Assembly: GCA_950295325.1 (NCBI GenBank)
Contig: OX485809.1
Span: forward strand, 28,844,144 to 28,908,143
From: Polytrichum commune
Lineage: Eukaryota; Streptophyta; Polytrichopsida; Polytrichales; Polytrichaceae
Reading direction: 5' to 3'
DNA length: 64,000 bases
Numbering within the stretch: the stretch's first letter is position 1; the number at the start of each line of letters is the position of its first letter. The position numbers and the translations under genes were made by a program. The notes under the pieces are model-generated. The model saw nothing but the letters and a program-made list of their open reading frames with translations. It had not been told where the DNA came from and made no database searches. Positions 11,862 to 24,030 of the stretch are shown here, piece by piece.

Positions 11862-13991
11862 TGTGAGCCCAAAAGGGTGCCCACATTTAGTCTTAGACCC
11901 TTGAAACGTTAGTTGATGCACTTTGAAGTAGCATGTCACTTCACAAAAATATAAAAAGAGTGAAATGTTAGTCTTAGAAGTACCATGTTGTAAGAGGCTA
12001 GGATGTGAGTTGTTATTGTGTTTTTACCTTCGGAAGGATTTGAGTGAATGAGGATAGGTAAGGAGAACTTGGATTGAGTAGTTAGTGAGTAGGCTAGTAC
12101 AAATGGATGGAGACAACCAAAGTGACTCAAGAGGCAAGTGCATTCGAATTGGGATGAATGGAGGATCACATGGAGCGCACAAGTGGACCACCTCATCATG
12201 GCCACTTAATGGGGAAGGCCCAAGGAAGAATGCAAGGTGGAGGATAAGCAAATTCTCAAAGCACCAATCAAATCACGAGTTAAGCATCGTGGTTTGAATT
12301 AAGTGGTGAGCGACGATTTGGGAAAGTAAGGGGAGAAAGTTATGGCGGCGGAAAGCGAAGGAGGCTAAGTTTGGGTTGAAGCATCCCAAGTTTGGTAAAG
12401 TGTGGTAGGTAGAAAGCCAAGGCTAGTTAAATGTTCGAATTAGGATCCTTGTTGATCATTTGAGGGAGGAAGGCTTAGAAGATAGGATTGGCGCCTACTA
12501 AGTAGGAGGAAATCTCAAGGGCTTATCGTGAGCCTTGAGGGTGCTCACCCCCTCAAGCTTACTATATAATCCCTCATTCTTCCCTCACTCATCCTCTCTT
12601 TCCTTTGTGCTCCAAGGCACCCCACGAGTTATAAGTGTGGGTGTGGGAAGCCATATTGGAGCACATGTGTGTGCTTAGTTTTTAGTTTGAGAGCCAAGGC
12701 TTGTTAGCCTTGAAGAGGGCTTGACCTCTTGGTAGAATTAGTGTTGACGTGAAGGATTTTAAAGTTAATTCATGATTCCAATTTGTGGTACTTAAAGTTC
12801 ATGTTTTGAATACACGTGGTTGCAAGTTCCATGTTTAAGAGTTGAGCACTTGATGTTGTGATGAGTGCAAAAATATACTTGTGTGGATTAGTTAGTCTTA
12901 GTGAAGTTAGGAAATTCTCTCTCCCCCTCTCCTCTCTAGGATTTTAGGATTTTAGGATTAGAGAAGAATTGTGTGATTAGAAAGGGGTTGTTAGTAGAAT
13001 TAGGGAAATTAGGTAGGAAGATTAGTTAAGGGCTTGAATAATTAGTGAGGTAGTTGGGGATTACAACTACAAAGTTGTGGGTTTATGAAGGAGCTGGGTT
13101 TGTTTAGTTAGAAAGTAAAGAGCTGGGTTTATGAAGGACCTGGGTTTGTTTAGTTAGAAGCTAAGGAGCTGGGTTCATGAAGGAGCTGGGTTTATGAAGG
13201 AGCTGGGTTTGTTTAGTTAGAAGCTAAGAAGCTGGGTTTATGAAGGAGCTAGGTTTATGTAATTAGAAAGTAAAGAGATGGGTTCATGAAGGAGCTTAGT
13301 AGATAGCCTACCTAATTAGCTCATAGACAAGTAGTTAGTTACATTATGCTAGTTAGTGTTATGGTGGCTTTCACAAGTAAATGTATTTGAGATTGACTAT
13401 AGAGAATAGTGTTTTTTTTAACACTTGCATCCTCTCTTTAAAAATAAACCACGTGCACAACTTAATGGAGAATGTGGAGCACTCTCGCGATGGCAAGACA
13501 AAGGAAGCAAAGACCAAAGGTGCGAGGGAGAGATTGACATAAATCACATAAGTATTTCTTAATACTTAAAGGCTTATGTACGGTATGGAGACACCAAGTG
13601 AGACCTCTTATAGTAGCGATACGGAATACACAAGTGATAGTTCAAGTGGTAGTATAGAGTCAACGGCACGGACTCCATTTAGGAGAGGGATATCCTTAAG
13701 GGCTTGTGTAGCTAAAGCGGCCGGATGGACGTTAGAAGCAAACAAAGACAAAATAGCATCCGAGCATAAGGAGGTTAAAATAACATAGTTAACTTGTGCA
13801 TTCTCCACATACGTATTGAAATTGTACATTGAGTTGTTAAAAGTGAAATTCCAGTTAAATCCAAGACCACTTGAAGGGTGAACCTTGCACTATGGACTCA
13901 TCCAAGTCCAAATCCAATACCGCGGAGGAATGTGAGCCCAAACCCACTACTCGGACCACGGACGCTTAAGGGTGGGGGGTTTGGCCTCACA
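11862..13991 (+). mobile_element. Solo LTR (2130 bp) inside the TNP2 exon
   Basis: It starts TGTGAGCC and ends GGCCTCACA, short inverted LTR termini. It is flanked on both sides by TACTG (11857-11861 and 13992-13996), a 5-bp target-site duplication. No protein domain of a retrotransposon lies between the ends, and only one LTR copy is present, so it is a solo LTR left by recombination. A promoter-like CTATATAAT with a pyrimidine-rich stretch after it lies near 12562. The family of the parent element cannot be told from the LTR alone. Identity with the copy at 1-179 argues for a young family. Confidence 0.92.
13085..13305. repeat. Tandem repeats within the solo LTR
   Basis: The words GGAGCTGGGTTTATGAA and GTTTAGTTAGAAGCTAA alternate five to six times with small changes. 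Such arrays are common in long plant LTRs. Confidence 0.8.
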
Positions 13992-16399
13992 TACTGGAAG
14001 GTTCGTTTATCTGAAACTCTGCTCTTTATGCACAACAAATACTCTAGTCTTAAAGATTGTCAAATAAACCAATTATGAGCTTGTAAATTATTTTAAGACG
14101 CATTATAGTCAAATGTTTAGTGTAGTCTATAGCATTGATTTGTTTTTAGACTAATTATGGTATATATGTATGGCGCAACATTTTAAATGATTGATCCAAC
14201 ATAATCCAATATAGCAGTATGAAGAAGGCTTGTATCCAATCTAAGTATGTAACATAATTGATAATTTATTTTGGTTTTTACAGGATCTTCTTATTCGTCA
14301 CACTTTGGACGTGATGCACTGCGAGAAAAATCTCGTTGAGCACTTAATGAACATTCTTTTTGGTGAAGAAGATACAATGGCTGTAAGGAGAGACATGGTT
14401 GCTATGAACATACGCTCAAATTTGTGGCCCATTCCCCTGGGGAATGGAGAACTAGAGCTACCACCTGCACCTTATGTGATGACCGCAGATGAACGACAAA
14501 CATTTGTGGGTATAATACAGGAGTTGAAGGCCCCCACTTCATACGCGAGTTCTTTGAAAAAAAGAATACACCCTGAGACTAACAAAATGAAGGGCTTAAA
14601 AGCCCATGATTATCACATTCTTATGCAACAGGTCCTACCTTTATGTGTTCGCACTATACTGCCGAAGGGACCAAGGCTTGCAATCATTCGCCTGAGTTGT
14701 GTATTTCAACGGATTTGTGCCAAAACCTTGGATCCAAGCAATATGAAAGAACTAAGAGAAGAGGTTGCAATGACATTGTGTATCCTTGAGAAAGAGTTTC
14801 CGCCTTCTTTGTTCAATGTAATGACACATCTGATGTACCACCTAGTAGAGGAGTTGGACCTATGTGGTCCTGTGCACACCAGATGGATGTACCCTATAGA
14901 AAGGTACATGAAGACATTGAAGAATTTCGTGCGAAATAGGGGAAGGCCGGAAGGGAGCATGGCTGAGGGGTACTCATTCGAAGAATCGCTCGGATTTTGT
15001 ACAGAGTACATAAGAGATCCCAAGAGCACAAAGACGCGAGTATGGGATGACCGTGAAGATCCCAAGATGTATGATGAAATGCCTGAAGGAGAGGGGCATG
15101 ACAGGCTTATGCCTGCTATCTTGAGGGATTGGGCACACTCGTTTGTCTTGAAAAATGCAGCCGCATTACAACCTTGGAAAAAGTAAGATTTCATTTTGTG
15201 TTTTCATTTTGGCATAGGTGGCCCATGTTGTATGGAAGATCGTATGTTGTATTTCATATTGCGTGTAGTGAATAATACACCCTATCATATATGTGATTTC
15301 TTACAATATTGCCAAAATCAAATGCCCTCGTGACTTTTATACCTAACTTTTTGATGGCAGGAGGTACGAAGACGCTGTGGAAGCTCAAGGCATAGCTCGA
15401 TTGCACTATCAGAATAGTCATAGGAGGAGGGGAGGGAGGGCAAGGTTGCAATATCCAGATGAGTTGAGGCCGTTGCCGCCTTATGAAAATTGGATATTAC
15501 CAGCCATTTCCAAAGCAATCAACGACGGAGAGAACATAGAAGAGGAGGTCATTCAATTGAGCATACCTCCTACCATGAAAGCTACTGCATACCGGTCTAT
15601 GTATGCATATGGAAATCACATCCGTGTGAAGAGTGCTGAGACCAATTTGGTTACCATGGATTCTGGAGTTGCAGCTGTATTTGGGACAACGTGTCGCTCA
15701 AGTGTAAATGACAGGAACCCCATTGAAGCAGAGGTTGAATATGTAGGCTATGTGGAGGAGATCTTGGAATTAAACTATGGTACCACGTGTGTGATAGTGT
15801 TGTTGTGCAATTGGGTGAGAGTCAATCATAGAGGAGCAGGGGCTACGATGAAACGTGATGAGTATGGGTTCACTTTGGTGAACTTCAATCATATGTTACC
15901 CATCTCTGAAGATTCTTTTGCATTTCCTATCCACGTTGAGCAAGTTTTTTTCTCAAATGATCTTGGCAATGAACCTGGATGGAAAGTGGTTCTGAAGAAC
16001 GAGCCTCGCAGTCGAAGAGTAGAATGTGCCAATGATAAAATGGTAGAGGTGCTTTGTCTGACCTTAGGGAATGATAGCAACTATTCAGGCTTGGCAGATC
16101 CCACACTAGATGCAGGTGATGTGGAGCATGATGATAGTGCAGATGATAATGATGAGGGGCAAGATATTAATGAGTTTGACTCAGAGGACAATTCAGATTA
16201 CCTTGGAATTTCATCTTCAGATGAAGAATGAATGTCATACTAGCTTGTGTATCTCATACGTACAAAGTAGTTATTACAAGGTGCACATAGCCATGCTTCT
16301 AATTCAATCTGTATTTGATATGCCCAAACTTTATGTAGGATCATGTGCCATGCATGCATACAAATTATTGAGTAAAAAAAACAACATATGCAATAGATA

Positions 16400-16717
16400 G
16401 GTTGCTTGCTACCAATAATGTATGAACCCTCAAGTTTTTAGGACTGTAGTTAGTCTAAATGTGTGATTGGGTCTTAAGTCAAAAAAACATATTCAATGCA
16501 TAGTTTGCTTGCTCCCAATAATGTATGCCTCCTCTGATTTTGTGGACTATATTTAGTCAATAAATGCGATTGGATTGTTGAGTCAAAAAAACCAAGGGTG
16601 GTTTGGGACTATGGTCAGTCACAAAAACCACCCTGACTATGAGGTCGGGCTACCTCAGTTAAATAAACATGAATAGTCAATTGTGCCGAGACATTAAGCC
16701 ATGGTTTTGTTGTAGTG
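16400..16717. repeat. Right subterminal repeats and terminus of the CACTA element
   Basis: Six AGTC-A type words (AGTCAATAAA, AGTCAAAAAA, CAGTCACAAA, AGTCAATTG) fill the last 280 bases before the terminal TTGTAGTG. This mirrors the left subterminal block. Bases 16232-16400 are the short region after the transposase stop and contain nothing else recognised. Confidence 0.75.
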
Positions 16718-19319
16718 CTTAACACATGCATCAGTATTGACCTTACCCAAGTTAGGGGAGCCATTTGAGGTTGTTAGTGATGTTACTTTACTCGGAGCAT
16801 GAGCAATATTACTTCAAGGAGGTAAGCCTATTGCTTTTGAGAGTAAGAAATTTTGTCTAGCTGAGAGGAACTATACTACTGGTGAACAAGAATTAGCAAC
16901 AGTTGTGCACGCCATGCAAACCTGGCGGTGTTACTTAGAGGGAGTCGACTGTACTATTATTACAAATCAAAATCATCTAGTGTATTTGAAAACACAACAG
17001 ACGTAATCAAGGCGTCAAGCTCGATGGTTGGAGTTCATAATTCTGTCTATCGTTGGGTATACCGACCAGGAAAGATTAATATGACCGATCCCCTGAGTCG
17101 AAATCCACTAGGCGCAGGTGACCAAAAAACCTTGATGGCACCTAAGGCAACTCTAAGTAATTCGGTCTTTCAAATGGTGGTTGCAGACGCTATGCGAAGT
17201 GATCCCCAACAATAAGACAACAATATAAAGGGGTATCCGGAGTTCATCAGTAATTAGAAGTTGTATCAAACTATCATTGTCGGGTGTGCTCTTGATCCTT
17301 GGTACTCAAACCCGCACAATTTGAAACATTTTGTTTATGAGAATCACATCTGGTGGTATGATAAGGCGGTAGTGGTTCCAGATGTGTCCTTCAAAGGATC
17401 GAATATCATGTCATTTTATTCCGATAATACCATGATGCTATGTGTAGTGGTCATGTAGGAGTGACTAAGATATATAAGAGGGTGTGAGTAAACTTTTGGT
17501 GGCCTCAGATGCAAGGGTCCATCAGAAGCTATATAAAATCTTGTGAGATTTGCCAAAGGAGTAAGGCCCCTACTCTTAAGTCAGCAGGCTTGTTACAACC
17601 ATTGGAGATTCCTGGTAGTAATTGAGAAGTTGTGAGCATAAATTTCATTTCTAGCTTGACTCCATCTACTAATGGTTATGATGCCATCTTTGTGTGTGTG
17701 GATAAGTTGTCTAAGATGGCTTACTTTATGCCAACCACCACACATGTTACTGCTAAAGGAACGGCAAGATTATTTCGTGATCATGGTTATAAGATTCATG
17801 GTTTACCCAAAGTAATCCTATGCGATATGGACGTTAGATTCACAAATAGGTTTTGGGATGCATTGCATGGTCTTTTGGGGACAAGGTTGGCCACGTCCAC
17901 CGCATTCCATCTTCAAACCGACGGGCAGATGGAACGGGTAAACCGCATCCTATATTATATGTTGCCGCATTATGTTAACCCAATGCAAGATGATTGGGAT
18001 GAATTCATTGCTTTGGTTGAATTTGCATATAATAACTCTTGGCAAAAGTCAGTGCGGAATACTCCGTTTGTCCTGAATTATGGTTAGCAATCATGGACAC
18101 CAATAAGTGAAAACAACATGTGTCAAGTCCCTGCTGCGCATAATTTTGTCGAGCATATGACAAATGTGATTGGTTTGACCAAGAAACATTTGATTGTTGT
18201 GCAACAACGATAGAAGTTTTATGCTGACAAACACAAACGAGAGATCTCATTTGAGGTGGACCAACAAGTACTTGTTAGTACTGCCAACATTAAGTTGAAG
18301 GTCCCAGGAGCTCGAAAGTTTTTACCAAGGTGAATTGGTCCATTTTGGATAATCAAGAGGATTGGGGTCATAGCATACCGCGTGCAACTACCAAATACAT
18401 TTAAGATTTACGACGTTTTTCATGTATCATTTCTTAAGCCGTATGTGGTTGATGGGAGGGTACAACCTCCCCCTTTGCCAATCTTTGAGGAAGATGCATC
18501 CTATGAAGTAGAATGTGTGCTTTCACATGATAATAGAGGGTCTCGTTCTTGCCCCAAGAAATTCTATGTTATCAAATGGCTTGGATATGCACTTGAGCAT
18601 AATTCATGAGAGCCGGAATGCAACTTGAGTGTAGAAGTCCTCAATGAGTATTGGGATGTGGTAGCCAAGTCATAAGACATGCTAACATGTAAAGGTGTCA
18701 AGTGTGACCGCGAAGCCCCAGCTGCGCATAATCAATTGAGGCGGAAGGAATATTAAGGGTAGACGCCTCTCTGTTCTTTCATGCTTGCACAATATCTTGT
18801 AAACGGGGTGTTATTATTAACTTTGTTTCACCCTGCCAATTGGCACGGGTACATATACAGATCCAAGGGCTCACTTCAATTAAGTGGTGGTCTTGACTCA
18901 AAGTTTTGATGCACTACAATTTGGGATAATACATGAACGCATATGTTCATTCCTAAGTGGGGAGGTGTGTAACGTGTATTTACATATTTAATATTTATTT
19001 ATTATTTACAACCTCTAGTTCAACTAAACTCCTTTGCTAGAAGACTATAGGCTCCACCCTAGGTGCTCTAGTAGTTCTACAAGGTAAAGGGAGTCACTAT
19101 TAGTTGAGACTATGGTGTTACACTAGGTTATCACCTTGTAATTAACGACCATGAGTTAATTATACTTAGAGTTATCCTAAAGGCATGGAGGGAGAGCTAG
19201 CGGTATATCTTGCACTACTAGTTGAAGGGAGCCTCAACTCATAATAGTAGCAAGTATATAAGCTCTAAGGTTGGGTGGAACATGCCTCTTGAATCTCATT
19301 ATTTATGAGATACATTACA
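16718..19319 (+). mobile_element. Ty3/gypsy chromovirus fossil, 3' part
   Basis: In order: an RNase H region (about 16745-17000), a spacer, an integrase region (about 17450-18090) and a chromodomain (about 18400-18610, with the FYVIKWLGYA signature), then a purine-rich tract GTGGGGAGGTG and a putative 3' LTR. The chromodomain after integrase places it in the chromovirus branch of Ty3/gypsy. It is a broken copy with several breaks; the upstream half lies beyond the left end of the CACTA element that inserted into it, outside this window. It is therefore older than the CACTA insertion. Confidence 0.9.
18968..19319 (+). repeat. Putative 3' LTR of the chromovirus
   Basis: It begins TGTAACGTG directly after the purine-rich tract and could end at ATTACA (19319), giving about 352 bp with short inverted termini (TGTAA...TTACA). 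The partner LTR is not in the window, so the right boundary is a best guess. Bases 19320-19605 hold nothing recognised. Confidence 0.5.
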
Positions 19320-19605
19320 CCCATGTTTCGGGGGGGCCTGCACCGGCTGGGCTAGCTGGGGCCCGGTGTGGCTTGCCTATTTGTGAGGTTGTTGGACACA
19401 TCTATCAATCTCTTTGAGAAGAGGGGAGGTCAAAATGGCTAACCAGTTTTGTTCTCAAGTGATGGAAGTAGGGTATGTATCAAATTGGAAAAGGGAGTAA
19501 CTCAAGTTGACCCTCTTGAAAAAATATGACTCTTGAACCTAGAGCTATTTCACCATTTGAGAGAAAAAATATGCACAAAGTCAAGAAAACATTTCTTTTG
19601 GTTTC

Positions 19606-19945
19606 CACTACACAAAATATGATATTTAGTGTTTGATAATCTAAATACGAACGCATACACTAAATATCAATAACCCTATGAAAGTAAGTAACATTAAATG
19701 TAAACTCAAACACTAAATATCAACTATGGTAATATGTGAAAGTTACATGTGAAAGTTACATGTTTGAATTTAGTGTTAGTAAGGATATGAAAAAATATAT
19801 ATAATAAGGGAGGTGGCAATAGGGAAGGTAACGACACATTTATGTCTAACACCAATTGTCAAGAATTGAAAATTAGTGTTGAGCATGGTAGGGTGGTGAC
19901 AACACTAAATATAATCAAACAATAAATATCATATTTTGTGTATTG
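19606..19945. mobile_element. Small non-autonomous CACTA-like element (MITE)
   Basis: The left end reads CACTACACAAAATATGATAT; the right end, on the opposite strand, reads CAATACACAAAATATGATAT. That gives about 30-bp inverted ends with few mismatches. Both sides are flanked by TTC, the 3-bp target duplication typical of CACTA. The words ACTAAATATCA and TGATATTTAGT recur inside as subterminal repeats. There is no coding capacity. It does not share terminal sequence with the big CACTA to its left beyond the CACTAC start, so another transposase would mobilise it. Confidence 0.8.
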
Positions 19946-20779
19946 TTCTCCCTCTTTAGTATGACACATTTGGGAAACACAAAAAAGTTGTATTATCAAG
20001 GTGTCGTCTTCTCATTAATATAACAAATGGAGTAAAGTTGTCATATTATTGGGGGAATATGTAAAAATAAGTAATATGAGCTTATAAATAAATATACAAC
20101 GAGTTTAAGCAATATAGATGGTGTGAAATAATAACTTATAACTCCAAACAAATACGAATATTCTCAAGAACTCTTGAAATAGGAGTTCAAAGATCTATGA
20201 TGTTGCCTACCCAAGTTAGCAACTGTCATCCTATCTAAATCCCCTACTAACTTTTGAAAACTAATAATTTCATTAACACCAAAATATAAAGATTTCTCTA
20301 ATAAGAAACTAGACAACAATGATGCATGACGTTTAGCATCAAGATATTGGTGATATTACATCACCCATGTACAAGGCAACATACTAGGCAAGAGGCCACT
20401 CTACCCCTAACCATGTCCATTCTACACTAGTAACCCTAATTATCATTGAGTTCCCAATGATAAGTGAAGTTCCCAAGTAGCTAGTTCCCAAGTGAAAGTG
20501 GATGTATCTTAGATGTACATAACATAGATGAAAGCAATTTTAGCATCAACTACCTCTTTAATATGACAAAACAAAGATTCTAAATGTCGCATTATCGAGT
20601 GTCATAGTCGTAAAAAAGAGGGAGTTTTGAACTAAAAAGGTTGAATGCGCAAAAATGTGTCGTAATATTGAGGGTGTTGTATAAATGAGTGTTGTATTCA
20701 CAAGGTTAGATTGTACTTCCAACTTCCAACACCTTGCCCATGACAAAAAAAATGCATCGGGTTTGTGCTTCACTCGGAT

Positions 20780-21004
20780 CAGTACACTAAATATTGTCTT
20801 TAGTATCACTTACTATTAGGAACCACACAATGCTATAACTATTTACTGTATATCTTGTTTTTCCCCCAACAAAGGTCAAATTGGGTGTTTGGACATTACA
20901 AAACATTAACATCTTTATTTGGTAAAAAACTTACATTAATAGTAAAAGATATAGCATTGTGTAAGTCCAAATAGTAAGTGGCACTAAATATAATATTTAG
21001 TCTA
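20780..21004. mobile_element. Foldback MITE, about 225 bp
   Basis: The left arm (AGTACACTAAATATTGTCTT... through ATAGTTATAGCATTG on the complement) and the right arm (ATAGCATTGTGTAAG... TAATATTTAGTCTAG) are inverted copies of about 70 bases with scattered mismatches. No clear target duplication or coding frame. The preceding 19946-20779 contains two loosely similar patches built on CTCTTTAGTATGACA, but nothing that can be bounded. Confidence 0.6.
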
Positions 21005-21599
21005 GTTTTTAGAAGTTGCCTCCTTATTATGTTTCTAGTTAAGACCTCGTTGTGATTAATGGGACAAAAATTCAAGTCTAATTGTCCAAACCTCCCCATA
21101 ACATTGTGAACATGTACTTGTAGTATTTATTCCAAGTGCATTATAATTACTCGTTGATTAGTGTTACTCCTTCATTTCATATTGACTTTTCCATTTGAAC
21201 CGATAATTTGTTCTAAGTTGATGTCTAGTAGGGTTGTTGTACATCTATCTACAACATCATCTATTGCAATACACCCATTAATGAATTATGATCCTTCAGA
21301 AATGTTGCATATAATATCCAAACAACAATTATTTGGTGCATTGGAATAATCTTCAATCGCCAACAAGAGTAATACATAGAAGAGTTGCCATATCAATAAT
21401 ACTAATCACAACTTCTTTATTGAGTGAATAGTTGCTTATGACCGCTTTTACTATTCTTGTTTGGCATAAGCACCTTATTTTCCACTTGTATGTGTTTATA
21501 CAAAGTTGCAAAGATGCATGCAACACATGTGTTGCATGGGGTACTATTATTTTGTACTTACCACTTGGCAATCATGACGGAGTTGAAGGGGAGAGTCAC

Positions 21600-21905
21600 A
21601 CATGTTTAAGAGTGTCGATTTAAGAACTTGGTTCGGTGGGCCATGGTGAAAGAGTTTTGGCATTGACATGTGTATTGGCTTGGGAGCTTGGTTTCAAGGC
21701 CGACCCTCTTATTTTAAGGTAGAATTGTCCATTTTAAACTCAAATTGGTGACGACACTTTTAAGCCTTACAAACCTCGTTATTGGTTCGTTTTTGAAAGC
21801 AATTACTTTTACCCAAAAAATAGAGAGACCAACCTTGAAACCAAGGCACCTAGACCAAATTCTTACCTTCGTCTATGGAACCTTGTTTCAAGAACGGAAG
21901 TGTGT
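21600..21905. mobile_element. Possible inverted-repeat element
   Basis: The block around GGAGCTTGGTTTCAAGGCCG (about 21675) has its inverted counterpart around ACCTTGAAACCAAGGCACC (about 21832). Weaker similarity extends outward to the flanking AAGAACTTGG / ttcaagaacgg stretches. The ends are not sharp. No genes are recognised between 21005 and 22895 otherwise; a short hairpin at 22578-22612 (TTACTACTGAAT arms) is the only other structure. Confidence 0.4.
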
Positions 21906-22895
21906 AAGGGCGGGTCTACACTAGAGTCTTTGACCAAAGAAACTCCAAAATCAAGCATTCTTATTGGTTAAGAGAAAAAATTCGGACCCATAGACTTACA
22001 AGTGCAACGTATACAGGTGCAACGTATGAAAAATGAAGTGGTGCTAATGTAACATCACGTTCCCACCAAATCTCAAAAATATACTCCTCCTCATTTGAAA
22101 AACCAATCTCTAAGCTTGGGTCCAACTTTGAGTTCGAAAGTAAGGTCCATTGAAGGGTTTTTAGGACCTAAAGTTCATTGGAACAACACCCTAAAGTAAA
22201 CCCACCCAAAAGGCAAGGGCTAGACACCCACCTCTTTGAGTTGGGTCTCACCATTTTACTGAGCTAAAGAACTGTAACGGAAACTTGACCTCCATAGATT
22301 TATGGTTGATTTGTTTCAAGTGAGTTCCTCTAAACTATTTTGGGACCTTTTATGCTGCACCATTTATGGTATTTAGTGTCACATGCGTAATAGTGTCAAT
22401 TACCCTATTTTGAGGTGTATGTTAAGGTAGAATTTAGCATTGTGTTTTAAGTTGTCAAAAATTGACTAGTTGGTCACAAATTGTCAAAAGGGCAAAAAAT
22501 GCTAGTTTACTAGTTGACGTCAAATTTGCCTTTGATGCAATAAATTGTTAGAACGTCCACTAGTTGGTTTTTAGTATTTTACTACTGAATGGTCTATTCA
22601 GTAGTAGTAAGTGTTTGGGGTTAGTAACTTAGGTGATCAAAAAATGACTTGTAGGTCCAAAGTTATTAAAATGGCATTGGGAGTCTTTTACTAGTTGATT
22701 TTTTTTATGACCCCAGTGTGCCAGTTGGTCATGAACTGGACAGAGGGCAGGAACGCGTCAGGACAGCTAGTTGCAGTGTTTTGACATGGTGGCAACCTAC
22801 CAAGTTGATCCACCTAGTGGTAGTTGTTTTGAAGTATATAAGGATGGTCCTAGAGCCTTTTGGCTCTCTTAGTACACATATGCGGAGAGGACTTA

Positions 22896-23426
22896 TGGGG
22901 CATTCCCACCTGACTTTAGTTAAGACCCAAAGTATTTCCTAAAAGCCGGGTAAAGCTCCCTCGGTTATAGCGGAGGCATCCGACTATCCCAATGCACCTA
23001 CAAGAACTTGCTCCGGAGATTTTCAAGTAGGTTTTAGTTAAGTAGCTTTCACACATGTTCATGGTTTTATCTACCAAGCAATGAATGTTGGGTAGTCTTT
23101 GTCCCATCCCCAAATGCCTTACTACTCACCTATCTTACCATCGGTTTTTGTTAATGAAGCTCCTTGTGCCCTCATAGCTAAGACTAAAAAGCAACCAATC
23201 ACAAGGGTGGGAGGTGACACTTTTAAAGTTCCTATATTCTTGCCTCATGTTTAGGTACCGATGGGAGGGTCAGTGGTTGAGGCTTGAAACCTCCACTTTT
23301 AAGCCATGCCACATCATTTGCCACCTAGGTTCGGCACTAAAAAGAGCCGTATGTGTGAACCCTAGATAACTAAAACCGCTTTTAGACTAAAACTACTTCT
23401 AACTAATGTCAGGTGGGAATGCCCCA
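22896..23426. mobile_element. PIF/Harbinger (Tourist-like) MITE, copy 1
   Basis: Perfect 19-bp inverted ends, TGGGGCATTCCCACCTGAC and its complement, flanked on both sides by TTA, the target duplication of PIF/Harbinger elements. It is 531 bp with no coding frame. Two diverged relatives lie in this window, at about 25290-25847 and, inverted and split, at 42013-42349 plus 50443-50576. This is the best preserved of the three. Confidence 0.88.
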
Positions 23427-23763
23427 TTAGACCCTTAGAGAAGATATGTATGTTTGTGAGTTTTTAGATCTGGACGGGTGGCAATCTGGAAGTGTATTGT
23501 AGCCCGAACAAAACCACAGTCCTGGAAAAACAAGCAATAAAGTGTTGAAGGAGGGATTTGAAGAGTAGATTCATTGTTGGTGTTCTACCCTTCTTGGAAG
23601 CTAACATAGTCTTAGTGTTGATAGGACAAAGGGATTCAATGTGTTATCGAAAATGTGTATCGGACAACTTGTGATGTAGTACCAAGGAATGCATTCGAAA
23701 GTAGAAAGGGTGGGTATGCATGGACGCGACGCTTATGGGAGGACGTCCATAGCAAGTAGTTAG

Positions 23764-24030
23764 AATGACCAAAAAAATGTATCATAAGTTGGTAGAAGGT
23801 TAGAGAGGTCAGATCCGGACTTGGTTTGCGAAAACCATCTCCAGAAGTTGCCGGATCTGACTAAAAATGTGAGCTGGTCGAAAATATGAAAGTGGTCAGA
23901 ATGGCCCGAAAACGATACTGTAGGTTGGTAGGAGGTTAGAGATGGCAGATCCAAGCTTATATTGTGGAAACGACCTTCGTAAGTTGGCTGATCGGGCCAA
24001 AAACGTGAGCTGGTAGGTAGTGTCCAGGGC
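23764..24030. repeat. Tandem duplication, about 134-bp unit
   Basis: The block with GTTGGTAGAAGGTTAGAGAG (23789) is repeated 134 bases on as GTTGGTAGGAGGTTAGAGAT, followed in both by CAGATCC, a diverged middle and AAAAA(T/C)GTGAGCTGGT. Flanking 23430-23763 and 24031-25045 show no genes. Confidence 0.7.

Larger units (their letters stand above)
9307..16231 (+). pseudogene. TNP2-type CACTA transposase gene, interrupted copy
   Basis: Exons by splice sites and reading frame: 9307-9507 (transposase-associated domain, with EYPCPCNKC and an ..RAHLRKF.. helix), 9623-10213 (SET domain, listed separately), about 10350-14000 (TNP2 core, split by a solo LTR at 11862-13991), 14284-15182 and 15361-16231. 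Family landmarks are CSKCDCSRY and VLRHFPLIPRF at about 10.95 kb, RLGLATDGMNPFG at about 11.22 kb, LDVMHCEKNLVEHL at 14.3 kb, a DUF4218-like segment (MYHLVEELDLCGPV) and a DUF4216-like C terminus (DEYGFTLVNFNHM) ending SSDEE. In TNP2 proteins the core carries the cut-and-paste chemistry. This copy is broken: one in-frame stop at 11106-11108, one frame change near 11.19 kb, and the LTR insertion. Across the LTR target site the exon reads KLPYWK, then splices (AAG|GT) to DLLIRH, exactly as family members do. Confidence 0.9.
180..16717 (+). mobile_element. CACTA (En/Spm) transposon, left end outside window
   Basis: The right end reads ...TTTTGTTGTAGTG at 16717, which is CACTACAACAAAA on the other strand, the canonical CACTA terminus. 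Both flanks carry many short copies of AGTCAA/TTGACT (about 180-560 and 16440-16690), as expected of subterminal transposase-binding repeats in this superfamily. Inside are a TNP2-type transposase gene on the plus strand and a Transposase_24-like gene on the minus strand. Immediately right of the terminus the sequence becomes a Ty3/gypsy RNase H reading frame, so the CACTA inserted into a retroelement. The left terminus and the 3-bp target duplication cannot be checked because the element runs off the window. Two copies of one LTR family have since inserted into it. Visible length is over 16.7 kb. Confidence 0.88.

Noticed and set aside
13576-13788. Ser/Thr-rich 70-codon frame on the plus strand
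   Set aside because: It lies wholly inside the solo LTR, and no retrotransposon or host domain is recognisable; chance frame.
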